Counted from the first letter of the stretch, positions 36,593 to 46,087 are shown. The stretch: 64,000 nucleotides of DNA from Citromicrobium bathyomarinum (GCA_001306305.2 CP155577.1:620001-684000), one strand, 5' to 3'. Program-made: numbers and translations. The notes: generated from the sequence alone by a model not told the origin.

Positions 36593-37295
36593 CGCGCATG
36601 CGTCCTTGAACGAGATGGGTTGCAGCAGCCGCGCCGATGATCGGCGCGATGAAATTGAGCCCGGGCACTGTCAGCATCCCGGCAATGATCAGCCCCAGCG
36701 CGAAACGCGTGCCGCGGCCGATCGGCGGTTCCTCGTCCGAATCCTTGCGGTGGCGCAGCCACGCCATGTCGCGCAGTTCGCGCCCCAGCAGCCAGGCATT
36801 GACCAGCGCGAACAGTACCACCGTGCCGAAGCCGGTCACCAGCAGCACCAGCGCCAGCGGCAGGATCAGCAGGTTGACCAGGATCACCCGCACCGCGCCC
36901 TTGAAGCTGATCCACATGCTCTCGGCAAAGCCGATCCGCCGCGCGCTCTCCAGCGCTTCGGGGTAATACCGCGCCTCGACCGCCTCGACCACGTCGTCGG
37001 CGAAGAACTGGATCGCGGCGAGCGCGGTGACGCGGAACAGCAGCCAGCCGCCCAGCACCACCGCCAACAACGTGCCGATCGTGGCCAGTGCGCTCGCGAC
37101 ATTGGGCGGCAGGTTGGCATCGACCAGCGCGCCGAGCCCGCGGTCGAGCAGCCAGGCGAGCCCGAAATAGACCGCCACTCCCAGCAAGGCGAACAGCAGC
37201 ACCGTCACCAGCAGCGACTTGATCAGCAGCCACAGCACGCGGGGGTCCGCGAGTTGGGCGAAGGCGCGGGCGAGAGAGGCGGGGAGCGATGTCAT
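36585..37295 (-). CDS. EI24-domain membrane protein
   Basis: 236-residue multi-pass inner-membrane protein of the EI24/CysZ-like family. Membrane segments near residues 22-45, 62-82, 130-160 and 205-230; the conserved middle is FADDVVEAVEARYYPEALE and the loop NAWLLGRELRDMAWLRHR. CysZ imports sulfate in enterics, but this subgroup is not characterised and no cys genes are near. Start MTSLPASLARAF at 37295 is chosen; upstream codons are not hydrophobic-family like. Confidence 0.82.
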   Translation of the reverse strand: MTSLPASLARAFAQLADPRVLWLLIKSLLVTVLLFALLGVAVYFGLAWLLDRGLGALVDANLPPNVASALATIGTLLAVVLGGWLLFRVTALAAIQFFADDVVEAVEARYYPEALESARRIGFAESMWISFKGAVRVILVNLLILPLALVLLVTGFGTVVLFALVNAWLLGRELRDMAWLRHRKDSDEEPPIGRGTRFALGLIIAGMLTVPGLNFIAPIIGAAAATHLVQGRMRDA

Positions 37296-37438
37296 CGGGC
37301 GGGCCTTTTTCCGTTGGCGATGGCTGCAAGTCAATCGCCGCAGCGCGATCACCGGCTTGGCCTTGGCTCGCTTCATCGCTAGGCCCCCCGCCAACATCAA
37401 CTCTTTGCTTCCATTCCCTACAGGAGACCGCCCCCATC

Positions 37439-38446
37439 ATGGCCGACCCCAAATTCGACGTCATCGCCATCGGCAACGCCATCGTCGACGTCATCGCCCC
37501 GGTCAGCCACGAATTCCTTCGCCAAGAGGAATTGCCTGCCGGTTCGATGCGGCTGATCGACGCGGAGCGTTCGGTCGATCTCTACGGCAAGATGGGCCAG
37601 ACCAAGGAAATCTCCGGCGGCGCGGCGGCCAACACGCTGGCGGGCGCGACCATGCTGGGCCTGAAGACCGCCTTCATCGGACAGGTCGCGGACGATCAGC
37701 TGGGCGAAATCTACCGCCACGACCTCACTTCCGTAGGCGTCAGCTTCGATACCCCCGCGCGCCCCTACAGCGACAAGGAAAGCGAACCGCCGACCGGCCG
37801 CTGCCTCGTGCTGGTGGACCCCGATGGGGAGCGCACGATGAACACCTCGCTCGGCGCATCGCAGTTCCTGCCCGCCGAAGCGATCGACGACGATCTGATC
37901 CGCAGCACGAAGGTGCTGTTCCTCGAAGGCTACCTGTGGGATCCGACCGAACCGCGCGAGGCGATGAAGCGCGCGATCGGCGTGGCGCGCGATGCGGGCG
38001 TGAAGATCGCCTTCGCCACCTGCGCCGATTTCTGCGTCCACATGCACGGCGGCGATTTCCGCGGCCTGATCAATGACGGCCTGATCGACATCCTGTTCGT
38101 GAACGAGGAAGAGGCGGGCATCCTCGAAGGCTCCGACCCCGAAACCGCGTTCGAAAGCCTCGCCAACGACGTCCCGCTGGTGGTGATGACCTGCGGCGCC
38201 AAGGGTGCGATCGCAGCGCGCGGAGACGAGCGCGCGCGCGTGACGCCGGAGCCGGTCGAAAAGGTGCAGGACCTGACCGGCGCAGGCGACCTCTTCGCCG
38301 CCGGCTTCCTCTCCGGCTATTGCCGCGACGCCTCGCTCGAAGAGAGCCTGATCCGCGGCGCAGTGGCGGCCGGAGAGGTCATCTCGCACTGGGGCGCACG
38401 GCCCGAGGCGGATCTGAAGGCGCTGGTGGCGAAGCGGCTGGGTTAG
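37439..38446 (+). CDS. adenosine kinase (PfkB family)
   Basis: 335-residue PfkB-family sugar kinase, closest in pattern to alphaproteobacterial adenosine kinase: FDVIAIGNAIVDVIAPV, ISGGAAANTLAGATMLG, GASQFLPAEAI, LFVNEEEAGIL and the catalytic-Asp/anion-hole motif DLTGAGDLFAAGFL. Would phosphorylate adenosine to AMP (purine salvage). ATG 37439 follows an AGGAGA site. Its stop overlaps that of the convergent gene. Confidence 0.88.
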   Translation: MADPKFDVIAIGNAIVDVIAPVSHEFLRQEELPAGSMRLIDAERSVDLYGKMGQTKEISGGAAANTLAGATMLGLKTAFIGQVADDQLGEIYRHDLTSVGVSFDTPARPYSDKESEPPTGRCLVLVDPDGERTMNTSLGASQFLPAEAIDDDLIRSTKVLFLEGYLWDPTEPREAMKRAIGVARDAGVKIAFATCADFCVHMHGGDFRGLINDGLIDILFVNEEEAGILEGSDPETAFESLANDVPLVVMTCGAKGAIAARGDERARVTPEPVEKVQDLTGAGDLFAAGFLSGYCRDASLEESLIRGAVAAGEVISHWGARPEADLKALVAKRLG

Positions 38447-38841
38447 GGGGCGACCGGGTATCGCTGCCCGATCCACCAGTCATTCATCCAGTCTGCATAG
38501 CCAAGCAACTCGCCTTCGCGCCGCTCCTCAGTTGCGCTCCAGACTGGCGAGCGCATAAGCTCAATCATCGCCTCCATGCGCCATTCTTCTCCGGGAAGCG
38601 CATAGAGGATGCGGTGCAATCGTAAATCGGGCCGACCCGGGAATTGATCGAAGGAATCAAGTCGCAAGATTTGTCCGGCGGCAACATGCCTGTCGAACAT
38701 ACGCAGGTATCGCAGCATAGAGAGCGGGTAGCCGCCCTCGGCGTCTGCGAAATTGGCCAGCGGCTTTTTACCGCGAAGCATCAGCCCCAACTCTCGATTG
38801 GTATGGATGAGATAGGGCGGTCGCTGAGTACACTTAGTCAC
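38443..38841 (-). CDS. hypothetical protein downstream of purD
   Basis: 132 residues from a GTG one base after the purD stop. Starts VTKCTQRPPYLIHTNRELGL; the sequence is rich in aromatic and charged residues (GYPLSMLRYLRMFDRH, LGYADWMNDWWIGQRY). No motif recognised. The tight junction with purD suggests co-translation. Convergent with the adenosine kinase gene, overlapping stop codons. Confidence 0.65.
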   Translation of the reverse strand: MTKCTQRPPYLIHTNRELGLMLRGKKPLANFADAEGGYPLSMLRYLRMFDRHVAAGQILRLDSFDQFPGRPDLRLHRILYALPGEEWRMEAMIELMRSPVWSATEERREGELLGYADWMNDWWIGQRYPVAP

Positions 38842-38842
38842 G

Positions 38843-40123
38843 CTATTCGGCAGTCTCCCGCTCCACCTCGCGCCAGCCGATATCGCGGCGGCAGAAGCCT
38901 TGCGCGAAGTCGATCGCATCGACCGCCTCGTAGGCTGCGGCCTGCGCCTGCGTCACATTGCGCCCCCGCGCGGTCACGTTGAGCACGCGGCCGCCGCTGG
39001 CGATCAGCGTGCCGTCGGGCTCGCGCGCAGTGCCCGCGTGGAACACTTTCGCGCCGCCCGCTTCCGCGTTGCCGAGGTCGATCGTCCCGCCCTTCCTGGG
39101 CGTGTCGGGATAGCCTTCGGCCGCCATCACCACGGTCAGCGCGGTGTCGTCGGAGAAGCGCACCGGCTCGGCATCGACCAGCTTGCCGGTCGCACAGGCC
39201 ATCAGCAGTGCGGCGAGGTCACCCTCGAAGCGCATCATCAGCACTTGGCACTCGGGGTCGCCGAAGCGGATATTGTATTCGACCAGCTTGGGGCCTTCAT
39301 CGGTCAGCATCAGCCCGGCATAGAGCACGCCGCAATAGGGCATCCCCTCTGCGCCCAGCGTGCGCACGGTGGGCACCACGATCTCGCGCATTGCGCGGTC
39401 GACCAGATCCTCGGTCAGCACCGGGGCGGGGCTGTAGGCGCCCATGCCGCCCGTGTTGGGGCCGGTATCGCCTTCGCCCACCCGCTTGTGATCCTGCGCA
39501 GAGCCGAAGGGGAGTATGGTCTCGCCATCGGTAAGCGCGAAGAAGCTTGCCTCTTCGCCGCGCATGAATTCCTCGATCACGACTTCGGACCCTGCCGAGC
39601 CGAACCTGCCGTCGAACATTTCGGAGAGCGCGTGCTGCGCCTCCTCGCGCGTCTCGGCGATCACCACGCCCTTGCCCGCCGCAAGCCCGTCCGCCTTGAG
39701 CACGAAGGGCGCGTTGAAGTGCTTGAGCGCGCCCCATGCCGCTTCGAGCGAGGTCGCCCGCTCGTAACGCGCGGTGGGGATCCCCGCACGCGCGCACAGA
39801 TCCTTGGTGAAGCCCTTGCTGCCTTCGAGCTGGGCGGCGGCCTTGCCGGGGCCGAACACCGCGATTCCCTCGCCGCGCAGGTCGTCCGCCAGCCCCGCGA
39901 CCAGCGGTGCTTCGGGGCCGACCACGACGAGATCGATGCCCTTCTCGTGGCAAAAGCCGATCACGGCCTTGTGATCGCTGGCGTCGAGCGCGACAATGTC
40001 CGCGTGATCGGCGATGCCCGGGTTGCCCGGCGCGGCGTAGAGCATGGTGCACGAGCGCGCGGCGGCCAGCTTCCACGCCAGCGCATGTTCGCGGCCCCCC
40101 GATCCGAGCAGAAGGATATTCAT
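38843..40123 (-). CDS. purD: phosphoribosylamine-glycine ligase (GARS)
   Basis: Second step of de novo purine synthesis; ATP-grasp enzyme of 426 residues. [86 protein letters not shown] and [16 protein letters not shown] are all present. Its ATG overlaps the xseA start codon on the other strand, so both genes share a 5' boundary. Confidence 0.97.
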   Translation of the reverse strand: MNILLLGSGGREHALAWKLAAARSCTMLYAAPGNPGIADHADIVALDASDHKAVIGFCHEKGIDLVVVGPEAPLVAGLADDLRGEGIAVFGPGKAAAQLEGSKGFTKDLCARAGIPTARYERATSLEAAWGALKHFNAPFVLKADGLAAGKGVVIAETREEAQHALSEMFDGRFGSAGSEVVIEEFMRGEEASFFALTDGETILPFGSAQDHKRVGEGDTGPNTGGMGAYSPAPVLTEDLVDRAMREIVVPTVRTLGAEGMPYCGVLYAGLMLTDEGPKLVEYNIRFGDPECQVLMMRFEGDLAALLMACATGKLVDAEPVRFSDDTALTVVMAAEGYPDTPRKGGTIDLGNAEAGGAKVFHAGTAREPDGTLIASGGRVLNVTARGRNVTQAQAAAYEAVDAIDFAQGFCRRDIGWREVERETAE

Positions 40124-41597
40124 GAGCGCTTCCTATTCCGACGATGCTGACCCTTCGCTGCTAGCGAACAGCAGACCGGGCGACAATTCCGAGCCGCTGA
40201 GCGTTAGCGATCTCTCGCGCAGCCTCAAGCGGGTGGTGGAAGATCGCTTCGGCTTCGTGCGCATTCGCGGCGAGCTGTCGGGCGTGAAGCGGGCGGCTTC
40301 AGGCCACCTCTATTGCAGCCTGAAGGACGACAAGTCTGTTATCGACGGGGTGATGTGGAAGAGCGCCGCCCCGCGCCTCGCCTTCCGGCCGGAGGACGGG
40401 GTGGAGGTGATCGCCAGCGGCAAGGTCACCACCTATGCCGGGCGCTCTAAGTACCAGATCGTGATCGAGCGGATGGAGCTGGCCGGCGAAGGCGCGCTGC
40501 TCGCGCTGCTGGAGAAGACCAAGGCGCGGCTGGAGGCGGAGGGGCTGTTCGCCGACGCGCGCAAGAAGCCGCTGCCCTTCCTGCCGCGCACCATCGGGGT
40601 GGTCACCTCGCCGACCGGCGCGGTGATTCGCGACATCCTCCACCGCCTGTCGGACCGTTTCCCGAGCCACGTGATCGTGTGGCCCGTGGTGGTGCAGGGA
40701 GAGACCGCCAAGGGGCAGGTGAGCGCCGCTGTGCGCGGGTTCAACGCGCTTGAACGCGGCGGTGCGATTGCCCGGCCCGACCTGCTGATCGTCGCGCGCG
40801 GGGGCGGCTCGATCGAGGACTTGTGGGCCTTCAACGAGGAAGAGGTGGTCCGCGCAATCGCCGAATCGGAGATACCCGTGATCTCCGCGGTAGGACACGA
40901 AACCGACACCACGCTCGCCGATTTCGCCGCCGACCACCGTGCGCCCACCCCCACCGCCGCCGCCGAACGCGCGGTGCCGGTGCGCGCCGAACTGGCGGCA
41001 GGGATCGCCGATCTCGGTGCGCGACAGATGCGCTGCGCGACGCGGCCCGTGGCTCTGGGGCGAGAGCGGCTGGAGGCCTGTTCGCAGCGACTGCCCAGGC
41101 CGGACGCGCTGCTGCAGGCGGCTGCCCAGGCGCTCGACGATGCAATCGAACGCCACCGCCGCGCGCTGGTCGACCGGGTCGCGATCGGCCGCGCCACACT
41201 CGGCGAAGCGGCGGCGCGGCTGAGCCCGGCGACGCTCAACTGGCGGCTGGGCCAGGCGCGCGAGCGTCTGGAGCATGTCCGCCTGATGCCCGCAACGCTG
41301 ACCACCCGCCACGCCCGCGCGACCGAGCGCCTGGCGGCAAATGTCGCCATGCTCCGCTCGCTCGATCCCGATGCCCCGCTCCAGCGGGGCTATGCGATGG
41401 TGTTCGACGGGCAGGGCGCGCTGGTCCGCAGTGCCGGGGATGCGCGCACGGCAGGCACGCTCAGCCTCAAGTTCGCCGACGGGCGCGTTGCGGCAAGCAC
41501 CGGCGATGCGCCGCCGCCGCCCGCAACGCCCGCCCCTGCGCCAAAGCCCAGGCGGAAGAGCCCTCCGCCGCCGTCGGGACAGGGCGACCTGTTCTGA
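40122..41597 (+). CDS. xseA: exodeoxyribonuclease VII large subunit
   Basis: Catalytic subunit of the ssDNA exonuclease ExoVII used in repair. 491 residues: N-terminal OB fold ([38 protein letters not shown]), catalytic domain with [60 protein letters not shown] (part) and a long helical region, then a Pro-rich tail ending GQGDLF. ATG 40122 has AAGGA six bases upstream. Confidence 0.95.
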   Translation: MSASYSDDADPSLLANSRPGDNSEPLSVSDLSRSLKRVVEDRFGFVRIRGELSGVKRAASGHLYCSLKDDKSVIDGVMWKSAAPRLAFRPEDGVEVIASGKVTTYAGRSKYQIVIERMELAGEGALLALLEKTKARLEAEGLFADARKKPLPFLPRTIGVVTSPTGAVIRDILHRLSDRFPSHVIVWPVVVQGETAKGQVSAAVRGFNALERGGAIARPDLLIVARGGGSIEDLWAFNEEEVVRAIAESEIPVISAVGHETDTTLADFAADHRAPTPTAAAERAVPVRAELAAGIADLGARQMRCATRPVALGRERLEACSQRLPRPDALLQAAAQALDDAIERHRRALVDRVAIGRATLGEAAARLSPATLNWRLGQARERLEHVRLMPATLTTRHARATERLAANVAMLRSLDPDAPLQRGYAMVFDGQGALVRSAGDARTAGTLSLKFADGRVAASTGDAPPPPATPAPAPKPRRKSPPPPSGQGDLF

Positions 41598-41637
41598 AGA
41601 GGGTGTTTCGGCGGCGCAGGATCGCTATATTGCCCAC

Positions 41638-41841
41638 ATGCTTACCACTTCCAGCGATCAGCCTGCCAAGCTTCACTATGGCCCCAACTCCTTCCGCGTG
41701 ATCCGCAACGGGCGCTTCGTCCCCTGCGCGGTCACCGGCGAGCCGATCCCGCTCGACACTCTGCGCTACTGGAGCGCGGAGCATCAGGAGGCCTACGCGA
41801 CCTGCGAGATCGCGACCCGCCGTCTGACCGGCCAGGTGTGA
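41638..41841 (+). CDS. DUF2093 small protein
   Basis: 67-residue alphaproteobacterial DUF2093 protein; function unknown. YGPNSFRVIRNGRFVPCAVT, IPLDTLRYWSAEHQEAYA identify it. Lies between xseA and the M23 peptidase gene, whose GTG start overlaps its stop (GTGA). Confidence 0.85.
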   Translation: MLTTSSDQPAKLHYGPNSFRVIRNGRFVPCAVTGEPIPLDTLRYWSAEHQEAYATCEIATRRLTGQV

Positions 41842-42782
41842 GCTTGCAGCCCACGAAGCTCGCCGCCGCGACCGGCGCTTCGCTCGCGATCCTGCTCGGC
41901 AGCTGCTCGGCACCCCGCGGTGCCGGAGGGCCGCGCGAAGTCGTCCAGCCGGTCGCCGCGCCGACCCCGAGCCCGACACCCAGGCCTGTCGCCACTCCGA
42001 CGCCGGCTCCCACGCCTGCCCGCACCACCTTCGCCTTTCGCGGGGAGCTGGAACAGGGCGGCTGGATTCGCGGGCAAGTGCCCAGCAATACGCGCAGCGC
42101 GCGGCTGGGCGATCAACCGCTGCGGTTCGATGAGGATGGCAATTTCTTCGGCGCGTTCGACCGCGATCAGGGCCCGCAGATCGAGCTGGTCGCGACGCTG
42201 GAGAATGGGCGGACCATCTCCAGCCCGCTGACCATCCGCCCACGCGACTGGAAGCTCGAATATATCAACGCGCCCTATCGTGCGGGGCGGAGCAGCGCGG
42301 AGTTCCAGCGATTACGTGAAACCGAGCGGGCGCAGATCGTCGCCGCGCGCGCGCAGGAGACCGGGGCGGACGGCTGGCGGCAGGATTTCATCTGGCCGGT
42401 CACCGGTCGCATTTCAGGGCGATTCGGTTCGCAGCGCGTCTATCAGGGCAAGCCCGGCCCCTACCACTCCGGCCTCGACATCGCGCCGGGTGCTGGCGTG
42501 CCCTATGTCGCGCCTGCTGATGGGGTGGTCACGCTGGTCGCGCAGGACCCCTTCACGCTGGAAGGGCGGCTGCTGATGATCGACCACGGGATGGGGTTGA
42601 ACAGCGCCTTCCTGCATTCCGCGACCATCGTCGTGCGCGAGGGGCAGAGGGTGAAGCAGGGCCAGTATCTCGGCACGATCGGCGCGACCGGCCGCGCGAC
42701 CGGCCCGCATCTGCACTGGAGCCTCAAATGGCAGGATTCGCGGCTTGACCCGCTGCTGTTCGTGGGGCCGATGCCCGACTGA
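41838..42782 (+). CDS. M23 family metallopeptidase lipoprotein
   Basis: Predicted periplasmic LytM-type endopeptidase or amidase activator acting on peptidoglycan. Lipobox LLGSCSAP (Cys about residue 23), Pro/Thr-rich linker, a beta domain, and the C-terminal LytM domain with both zinc motifs: HSGLDIAPG and PHLHWSL, plus GVVTLVAQD and IDHGMGLNSAFLH. 314 residues, so likely catalytically competent. GTG start overlaps the DUF2093 stop. Confidence 0.92.
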   Translation: MSLQPTKLAAATGASLAILLGSCSAPRGAGGPREVVQPVAAPTPSPTPRPVATPTPAPTPARTTFAFRGELEQGGWIRGQVPSNTRSARLGDQPLRFDEDGNFFGAFDRDQGPQIELVATLENGRTISSPLTIRPRDWKLEYINAPYRAGRSSAEFQRLRETERAQIVAARAQETGADGWRQDFIWPVTGRISGRFGSQRVYQGKPGPYHSGLDIAPGAGVPYVAPADGVVTLVAQDPFTLEGRLLMIDHGMGLNSAFLHSATIVVREGQRVKQGQYLGTIGATGRATGPHLHWSLKWQDSRLDPLLFVGPMPD

Positions 42783-42968
42783 CGGCGCGAGCCGCGAATC
42801 GCCCTCGCGGCCCGAGCCCTGACACACCTGACACACAGTCCAGGGGCTGAAAATCTTCGCCCCTAAAGGCCCGGATTCGGTGGGGGATCGACGGTGTGAA
42901 AGAGCCGCACCCAGCCTAGCGAGGGCGGACTATGTAGGACAGCAGCGCGTGCCTTGCAGACACACGTA

Positions 42969-43000
42969 GGGCGCGTTCGCAGCAACCTGCGAACGCGCCC
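42969..43000. terminator. 14-bp perfect hairpin after rpmB
   Basis: GGGCGCGTTCGCAG / CTGCGAACGCGCCC with a CAAC loop, 31 bases past the rpmB stop. The stem is very strong but no T-run follows on either strand, so it may be a rho-dependent end, mRNA stabiliser or terminator with a weak tail. The rest of the 42783-43031 gap holds a tandem CTGACACAC pair (42819-42836) and a weak AGGGGC/GCCCCT hairpin (42842-42864). Confidence 0.5.
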
Positions 43001-43031
43001 GACCTGTTTCGAATGTGAAAGCCGAGAAGGC

Positions 43032-43322
43032 TCAGGCGGCGGGTGCAGCCGCCTTCTTGAGCTCGCGCTTGACCTTGAGCGCGCGGGCCGAGAGCTTCTC
43101 GTCCTTGGTCTTCAGCAGCCAGTTGTCGAGACCGCCATTGTGCTCGACCGAACGAAGGCCCTGCGTCGAGACGCGGAACTTGAAGCTGCGGTCCAGCTTT
43201 TCGCTCATCAGAGTGACGTTCTGGAGGTTGGGCAGGAAGACACGCTTGGTCTTGTTGTTCGCGTGGCTGACATTGTGGCCGACCTGGCGACCCTTGCCGG
43301 TCAGTTCGCAGATGCGCGACAT
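43032..43322 (-). CDS. rpmB: 50S ribosomal protein L28
   Basis: 96 residues. [38 protein letters not shown] and [21 protein letters not shown] (in part) identify L28; the C-terminal tail is Ala-rich. Single gene with its own promoter region. Confidence 0.97.
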   Translation of the reverse strand: MSRICELTGKGRQVGHNVSHANNKTKRVFLPNLQNVTLMSEKLDRSFKFRVSTQGLRSVEHNGGLDNWLLKTKDEKLSARALKVKRELKKAAAPAA

Positions 43323-43373
43323 GGCTTATCTCTTCTCAAAAATGGTGATCGGTCTGTGCCGGAAAGTCGCCGC

Positions 43374-43401
43374 GCTTAGCGGCCAATTGGCGAATCGTCA
43401 A
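43374..43401 (-). promoter_or_regulatory. predicted promoter of rpmB
   Basis: On the minus strand TTGACG, a 16-base spacer and CTAAGC, about 50 bases ahead of the rpmB ATG. The -35 box is good, the -10 weak; similar in style to the rplM promoter prediction. Confidence 0.35.
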
Positions 43402-43453
43402 CAAGGACTCGCGCTTGCGAGCCGCTCGCTGCGCTTCTAGCGCATTTTTCATC

Positions 43454-43912
43454 ATGACGCGATGGCCCTTGCCCGATCCGATGCAAGCCGCGCTGGCACA
43501 GGCGCAACTGGCCGCCGATGCGGGCGAAGTGCCGGTCGGCGCGGTGGTTATGCGCCATGGCGAAGTAATCGCCCAGGCCCACAACGCGCCGCGCACGCTC
43601 GCCGACCCGACCGCCCATGCCGAGGTGCTCGCTCTCCGTGCCGCTGCAAAGGCGCTCGGGCAGGAGCGACTCGAGGGCTGCGACCTGTGGGTGACGCTGG
43701 AGCCCTGCGCGATGTGCGCAGGCGCCATAGCCCACGCGCGAATCGGACGGCTGTATTACGGGGCTGCCGATCCCAAGGGCGGCGCGGTGGCGCACGGCGC
43801 GCGCGTGTTCGACCACCCGCAATGCCACCATAGGCCCGAAGTCTATTCGGGCATGGGGGAGGAAGAGGCGGCGAAGATGCTGCGGGGCTTCTTCAACGAG
43901 CGCCGGGGCTAG
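43454..43912 (+). CDS. tadA: tRNA-specific adenosine deaminase TadA
   Basis: Converts A34 to inosine in tRNA-Arg(ACG). 152 residues with the zinc/proton-shuttle motifs PTAHAEVLALR and TLEPCAMCAGAIAHARI, and ADPKGGAVAHG. ATG 43454 (MTRWPLPDPMQAALAQA) is taken; 13 earlier codons are not conserved. Its stop shares CTAG with the convergent RNase T2 gene. Confidence 0.93.
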   Translation: MTRWPLPDPMQAALAQAQLAADAGEVPVGAVVMRHGEVIAQAHNAPRTLADPTAHAEVLALRAAAKALGQERLEGCDLWVTLEPCAMCAGAIAHARIGRLYYGAADPKGGAVAHGARVFDHPQCHHRPEVYSGMGEEEAAKMLRGFFNERRG

Positions 43913-44613
43913 AGCCCCCGCCAGATCTTCGCCGGAGCATCATCCGCTGCCCCGCGCGCCGAGCGCTTGCACGCCGCCGGAAGCCAGTCGCGGCCATAGC
44001 AAAGCCGCAGTTCCTCCAGCCAGCCGCGCTCGTTGAGGATCACCGCGATCATCTCGGGCCGCCAGTTGGTGTTGGCCTGCATCCACGCCTCGCGGATGTC
44101 TCCCGCATTCAGCCCCTCCTTGCGCGAGAGGCGGTCGAGGTCGGGCCAGTCGAGGCTGCGGTGGAGGATGCGGGTGATGCGGAAATAGCGGTCGGGCCGG
44201 TCCGCCATGCAGCTGCCGTGCTTGGCCCATTGCCGCATCGCGAGACTGGCAGAGGGTTGCACGCACATCTGCCGGGCGAGCTGTGCGCCTGTGGGGCGGA
44301 CGTTCCGCGCGGCGCACCATTGCGGCCAGCTGCGGGCACCTTGTGGCCACAGCCCGTGCACGATCAGTCCGAAGCTGCCGCTGCGGCCCGAGCATTGCTG
44401 CGCATGGCGCGGCGAATTCTCCCGGGTGCGGCAGAACTCGGGGCTCCAGCTAAGCGAGAGGACGTAGCCGGTAACCGGCATCGCGCGGGTCGGCCCTTCG
44501 CGCGCGACACCCGGCACCGCGACGCTGCGCGGCGGTGTGCACTGATAGCTCTGCGCGCTGGCGGTGCCTGCCAGAGCGGCGCCCAGCGCCAGCGCCAGCG
44601 CGATTCGCCGCAT
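43909..44613 (-). CDS. secreted ribonuclease T2 family protein
   Basis: Periplasmic or secreted RNase of 234 residues: signal peptide to ATASAQ-like site at about residue 20 (AGTASAQSY), then the two catalytic segments FGLIVHGLWPQ (CAS I) and QWAKHGSCM (CAS II), each with its His, and several paired cysteines (EFCRTREN, QQCSGRSG, QWCAARN, RLCYGRDWLPAACKR). Acid-active RNase T2 enzymes cleave RNA through 2',3'-cyclic phosphate. It follows the small membrane gene after three bases. Confidence 0.92.
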   Translation of the reverse strand: MRRIALALALGAALAGTASAQSYQCTPPRSVAVPGVAREGPTRAMPVTGYVLSLSWSPEFCRTRENSPRHAQQCSGRSGSFGLIVHGLWPQGARSWPQWCAARNVRPTGAQLARQMCVQPSASLAMRQWAKHGSCMADRPDRYFRITRILHRSLDWPDLDRLSRKEGLNAGDIREAWMQANTNWRPEMIAVILNERGWLEELRLCYGRDWLPAACKRSARGAADDAPAKIWRGL

Positions 44614-44616
44614 GGC

Positions 44617-45051
44617 TCAGGCGTCGGGGGGAGGCGGTGCGTCGTCCGTCGGCGTGCCGTTGAGCCAGCGGATCGCATCGCCCCGGAACAGCATGACCAC
44701 GGCAGCCGCCTGCGCAAGCAGGCCGACCAGGCCGTAAATGCGGGACAGCACCAGCGGCCCGCCGAAATAGTCGCCCACTCCGATCAGCGAGAACAGGAAG
44801 AAGGCGACGATCACCCACTTGGCGATCACCACCCGGCGCTGTGACACCAGATACCACATCAGCAGGCCGATCAGCGCGCCGACGGCATAGCCGATCCAGA
44901 TCACGCTCGGCGGAACGGCAACGCCGGTCTGTGCGGCCTGCGCCGCGAGCTGCGCCTTGAGTGCCGGATAGCTCGTGATGAAGGCCAGCAGGCCGATGAA
45001 CATCGCCCCGAGGTAGAAATAGTCGAACAGTTTGATGGATTGCGGCTTCAC
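44617..45051 (-). CDS. hypothetical four-helix membrane protein
   Basis: 144 residues from GTG 45051 (VKPQSIKLFDYFYLGAMFIG). Four hydrophobic segments: about 12-30, 52-70, 80-98 and 103-122, then a short acidic Pro-rich tail. No family recognised. Between nadC (68 bases upstream) and RNase T2 (three bases downstream), all on the minus strand. Confidence 0.75.
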   Translation of the reverse strand: MKPQSIKLFDYFYLGAMFIGLLAFITSYPALKAQLAAQAAQTGVAVPPSVIWIGYAVGALIGLLMWYLVSQRRVVIAKWVIVAFFLFSLIGVGDYFGGPLVLSRIYGLVGLLAQAAAVVMLFRGDAIRWLNGTPTDDAPPPPDA

Positions 45052-45119
45052 CGATGTGCTCCCCTGGTGTCCCGAGGGATCGACGGTGCCGTATGGCGCG
45101 GGTCTCCGCAAGCCGCGGG

Positions 45120-45986
45120 TCACGCCAAGGTGGTGAAATCCAGCCCGATATCGGCTGCGGGCGCGCTCTGGGTAAGCCGCCCGACCGATACGTAATCGAC
45201 CCCGGTCGCCGCCTTGGCGCGGATCGTATCGAGGTTGATCCCGCCAGAGGCCTCTGTCGGGACGCGCCCGGCAACCAGCGCGACCGCTTCGCGCAGGGTA
45301 TCGGGTTCCATATTGTCGAGCAGCAGGCGCGTTGCGCCCGCATCCAGTGCGGGGCCGATCTGGTCGATCCGGTCGACCTCGCAGATGATGTCCGCAACGC
45401 CCGCATCGCGCGCGCGGCGCACCGCCTCGCCGACCGATCCGGCCACCGCGACGTGATTGTCCTTGATCATCGCGGCATCCCACAGGCCCATGCGGTGGTT
45501 TGCCCCGCCGCCCATCCGCACCGCGTATTTTTCGAGCATGCGCAGCCCGGGCAGGGTCTTGCGCGTGTCGAGCAATGTGCAGCCGGGATTGTCCATCGCC
45601 TGCACGTAGCTGCGCACCAGCGTGGCGATGCCGGAGAGGTGCTGCACCGTATTGAGCGCGGCGCGCTCCGCAGTCAGCAGGGCGCGGGCATTGCCCTCGA
45701 TCCGCATCAGGTCGGTGCCAGGCGCGACCTGCGCGCCGTCCTCGACCAGCTGCTCGATCGCGCAGTCGGGGTCGAGCGCGCGGAAGAACGCCGCTGCGAT
45801 CGGCAGTCCCGCCACGCTGATCGGATCGCGGCTGTCCATCACCCCGGTGAACTTTGCATCCGCCGGGATGACGGCTTCCGAGGTCACGTCGCGCCCGCCG
45901 CCGGGCAGGCCTTCGCCCAGATCCTCGGCCAGCGTTGCGCGCACGAAGGCATCGAGGTCGAAGCCGGGAAGAGTGAAATCGCTCAT
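45120..45986 (-). CDS. nadC: nicotinate-nucleotide diphosphorylase (quinolinate PRTase)
   Basis: Makes nicotinate mononucleotide from quinolinate in NAD synthesis. 288 residues with LAEDLGEG, TAERAALNTVQHLSGIAT, LLDTRKTLPGLRMLEKYAV, GGGANHRMGLWDAAMIKDNH and ASGGINLDTIRAKAATGVDY (in parts). ATG 45986 (MSDFTLPGFDLD) is chosen; the longer frame runs into the dispersed repeat upstream. nadA/nadB are not in this window. Confidence 0.95.
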   Translation of the reverse strand: MSDFTLPGFDLDAFVRATLAEDLGEGLPGGGRDVTSEAVIPADAKFTGVMDSRDPISVAGLPIAAAFFRALDPDCAIEQLVEDGAQVAPGTDLMRIEGNARALLTAERAALNTVQHLSGIATLVRSYVQAMDNPGCTLLDTRKTLPGLRMLEKYAVRMGGGANHRMGLWDAAMIKDNHVAVAGSVGEAVRRARDAGVADIICEVDRIDQIGPALDAGATRLLLDNMEPDTLREAVALVAGRVPTEASGGINLDTIRAKAATGVDYVSVGRLTQSAPAADIGLDFTTLA

Positions 45987-45997
45987 TGGCAAATCTT

Positions 45998-46075
45998 CGT
46001 CATTGCGAGCGGTCCGGGACCGCGCGGCAATCCATGGCACCATGGATTGCTTCGTCGCTCCGCTCCTCGCAATGA
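45998..46075. repeat. dispersed palindromic repeat element
   Basis: 78 bases bounded by CGTCATTGCGAG and its exact inverse CTCGCAATGACG, with an inner inverted pair GCAATCCATGG / CCATGGATTGC (46025-46048). The termini match a repeat that occurs widely in bacterial genomes, often many times per chromosome. Only one copy is in this window. It fills the gap between nadC and the LytTR regulator. Confidence 0.8.
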
Positions 46076-46087
46076 CGACCTAAGCGG

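Noticed and set aside
42783-43031. Possible small RNA in the gap between the M23 peptidase and rpmB genes
   Set aside because: Hairpins and a CTGACACAC tandem pair exist, but no promoter and no T-tailed terminator could be found.
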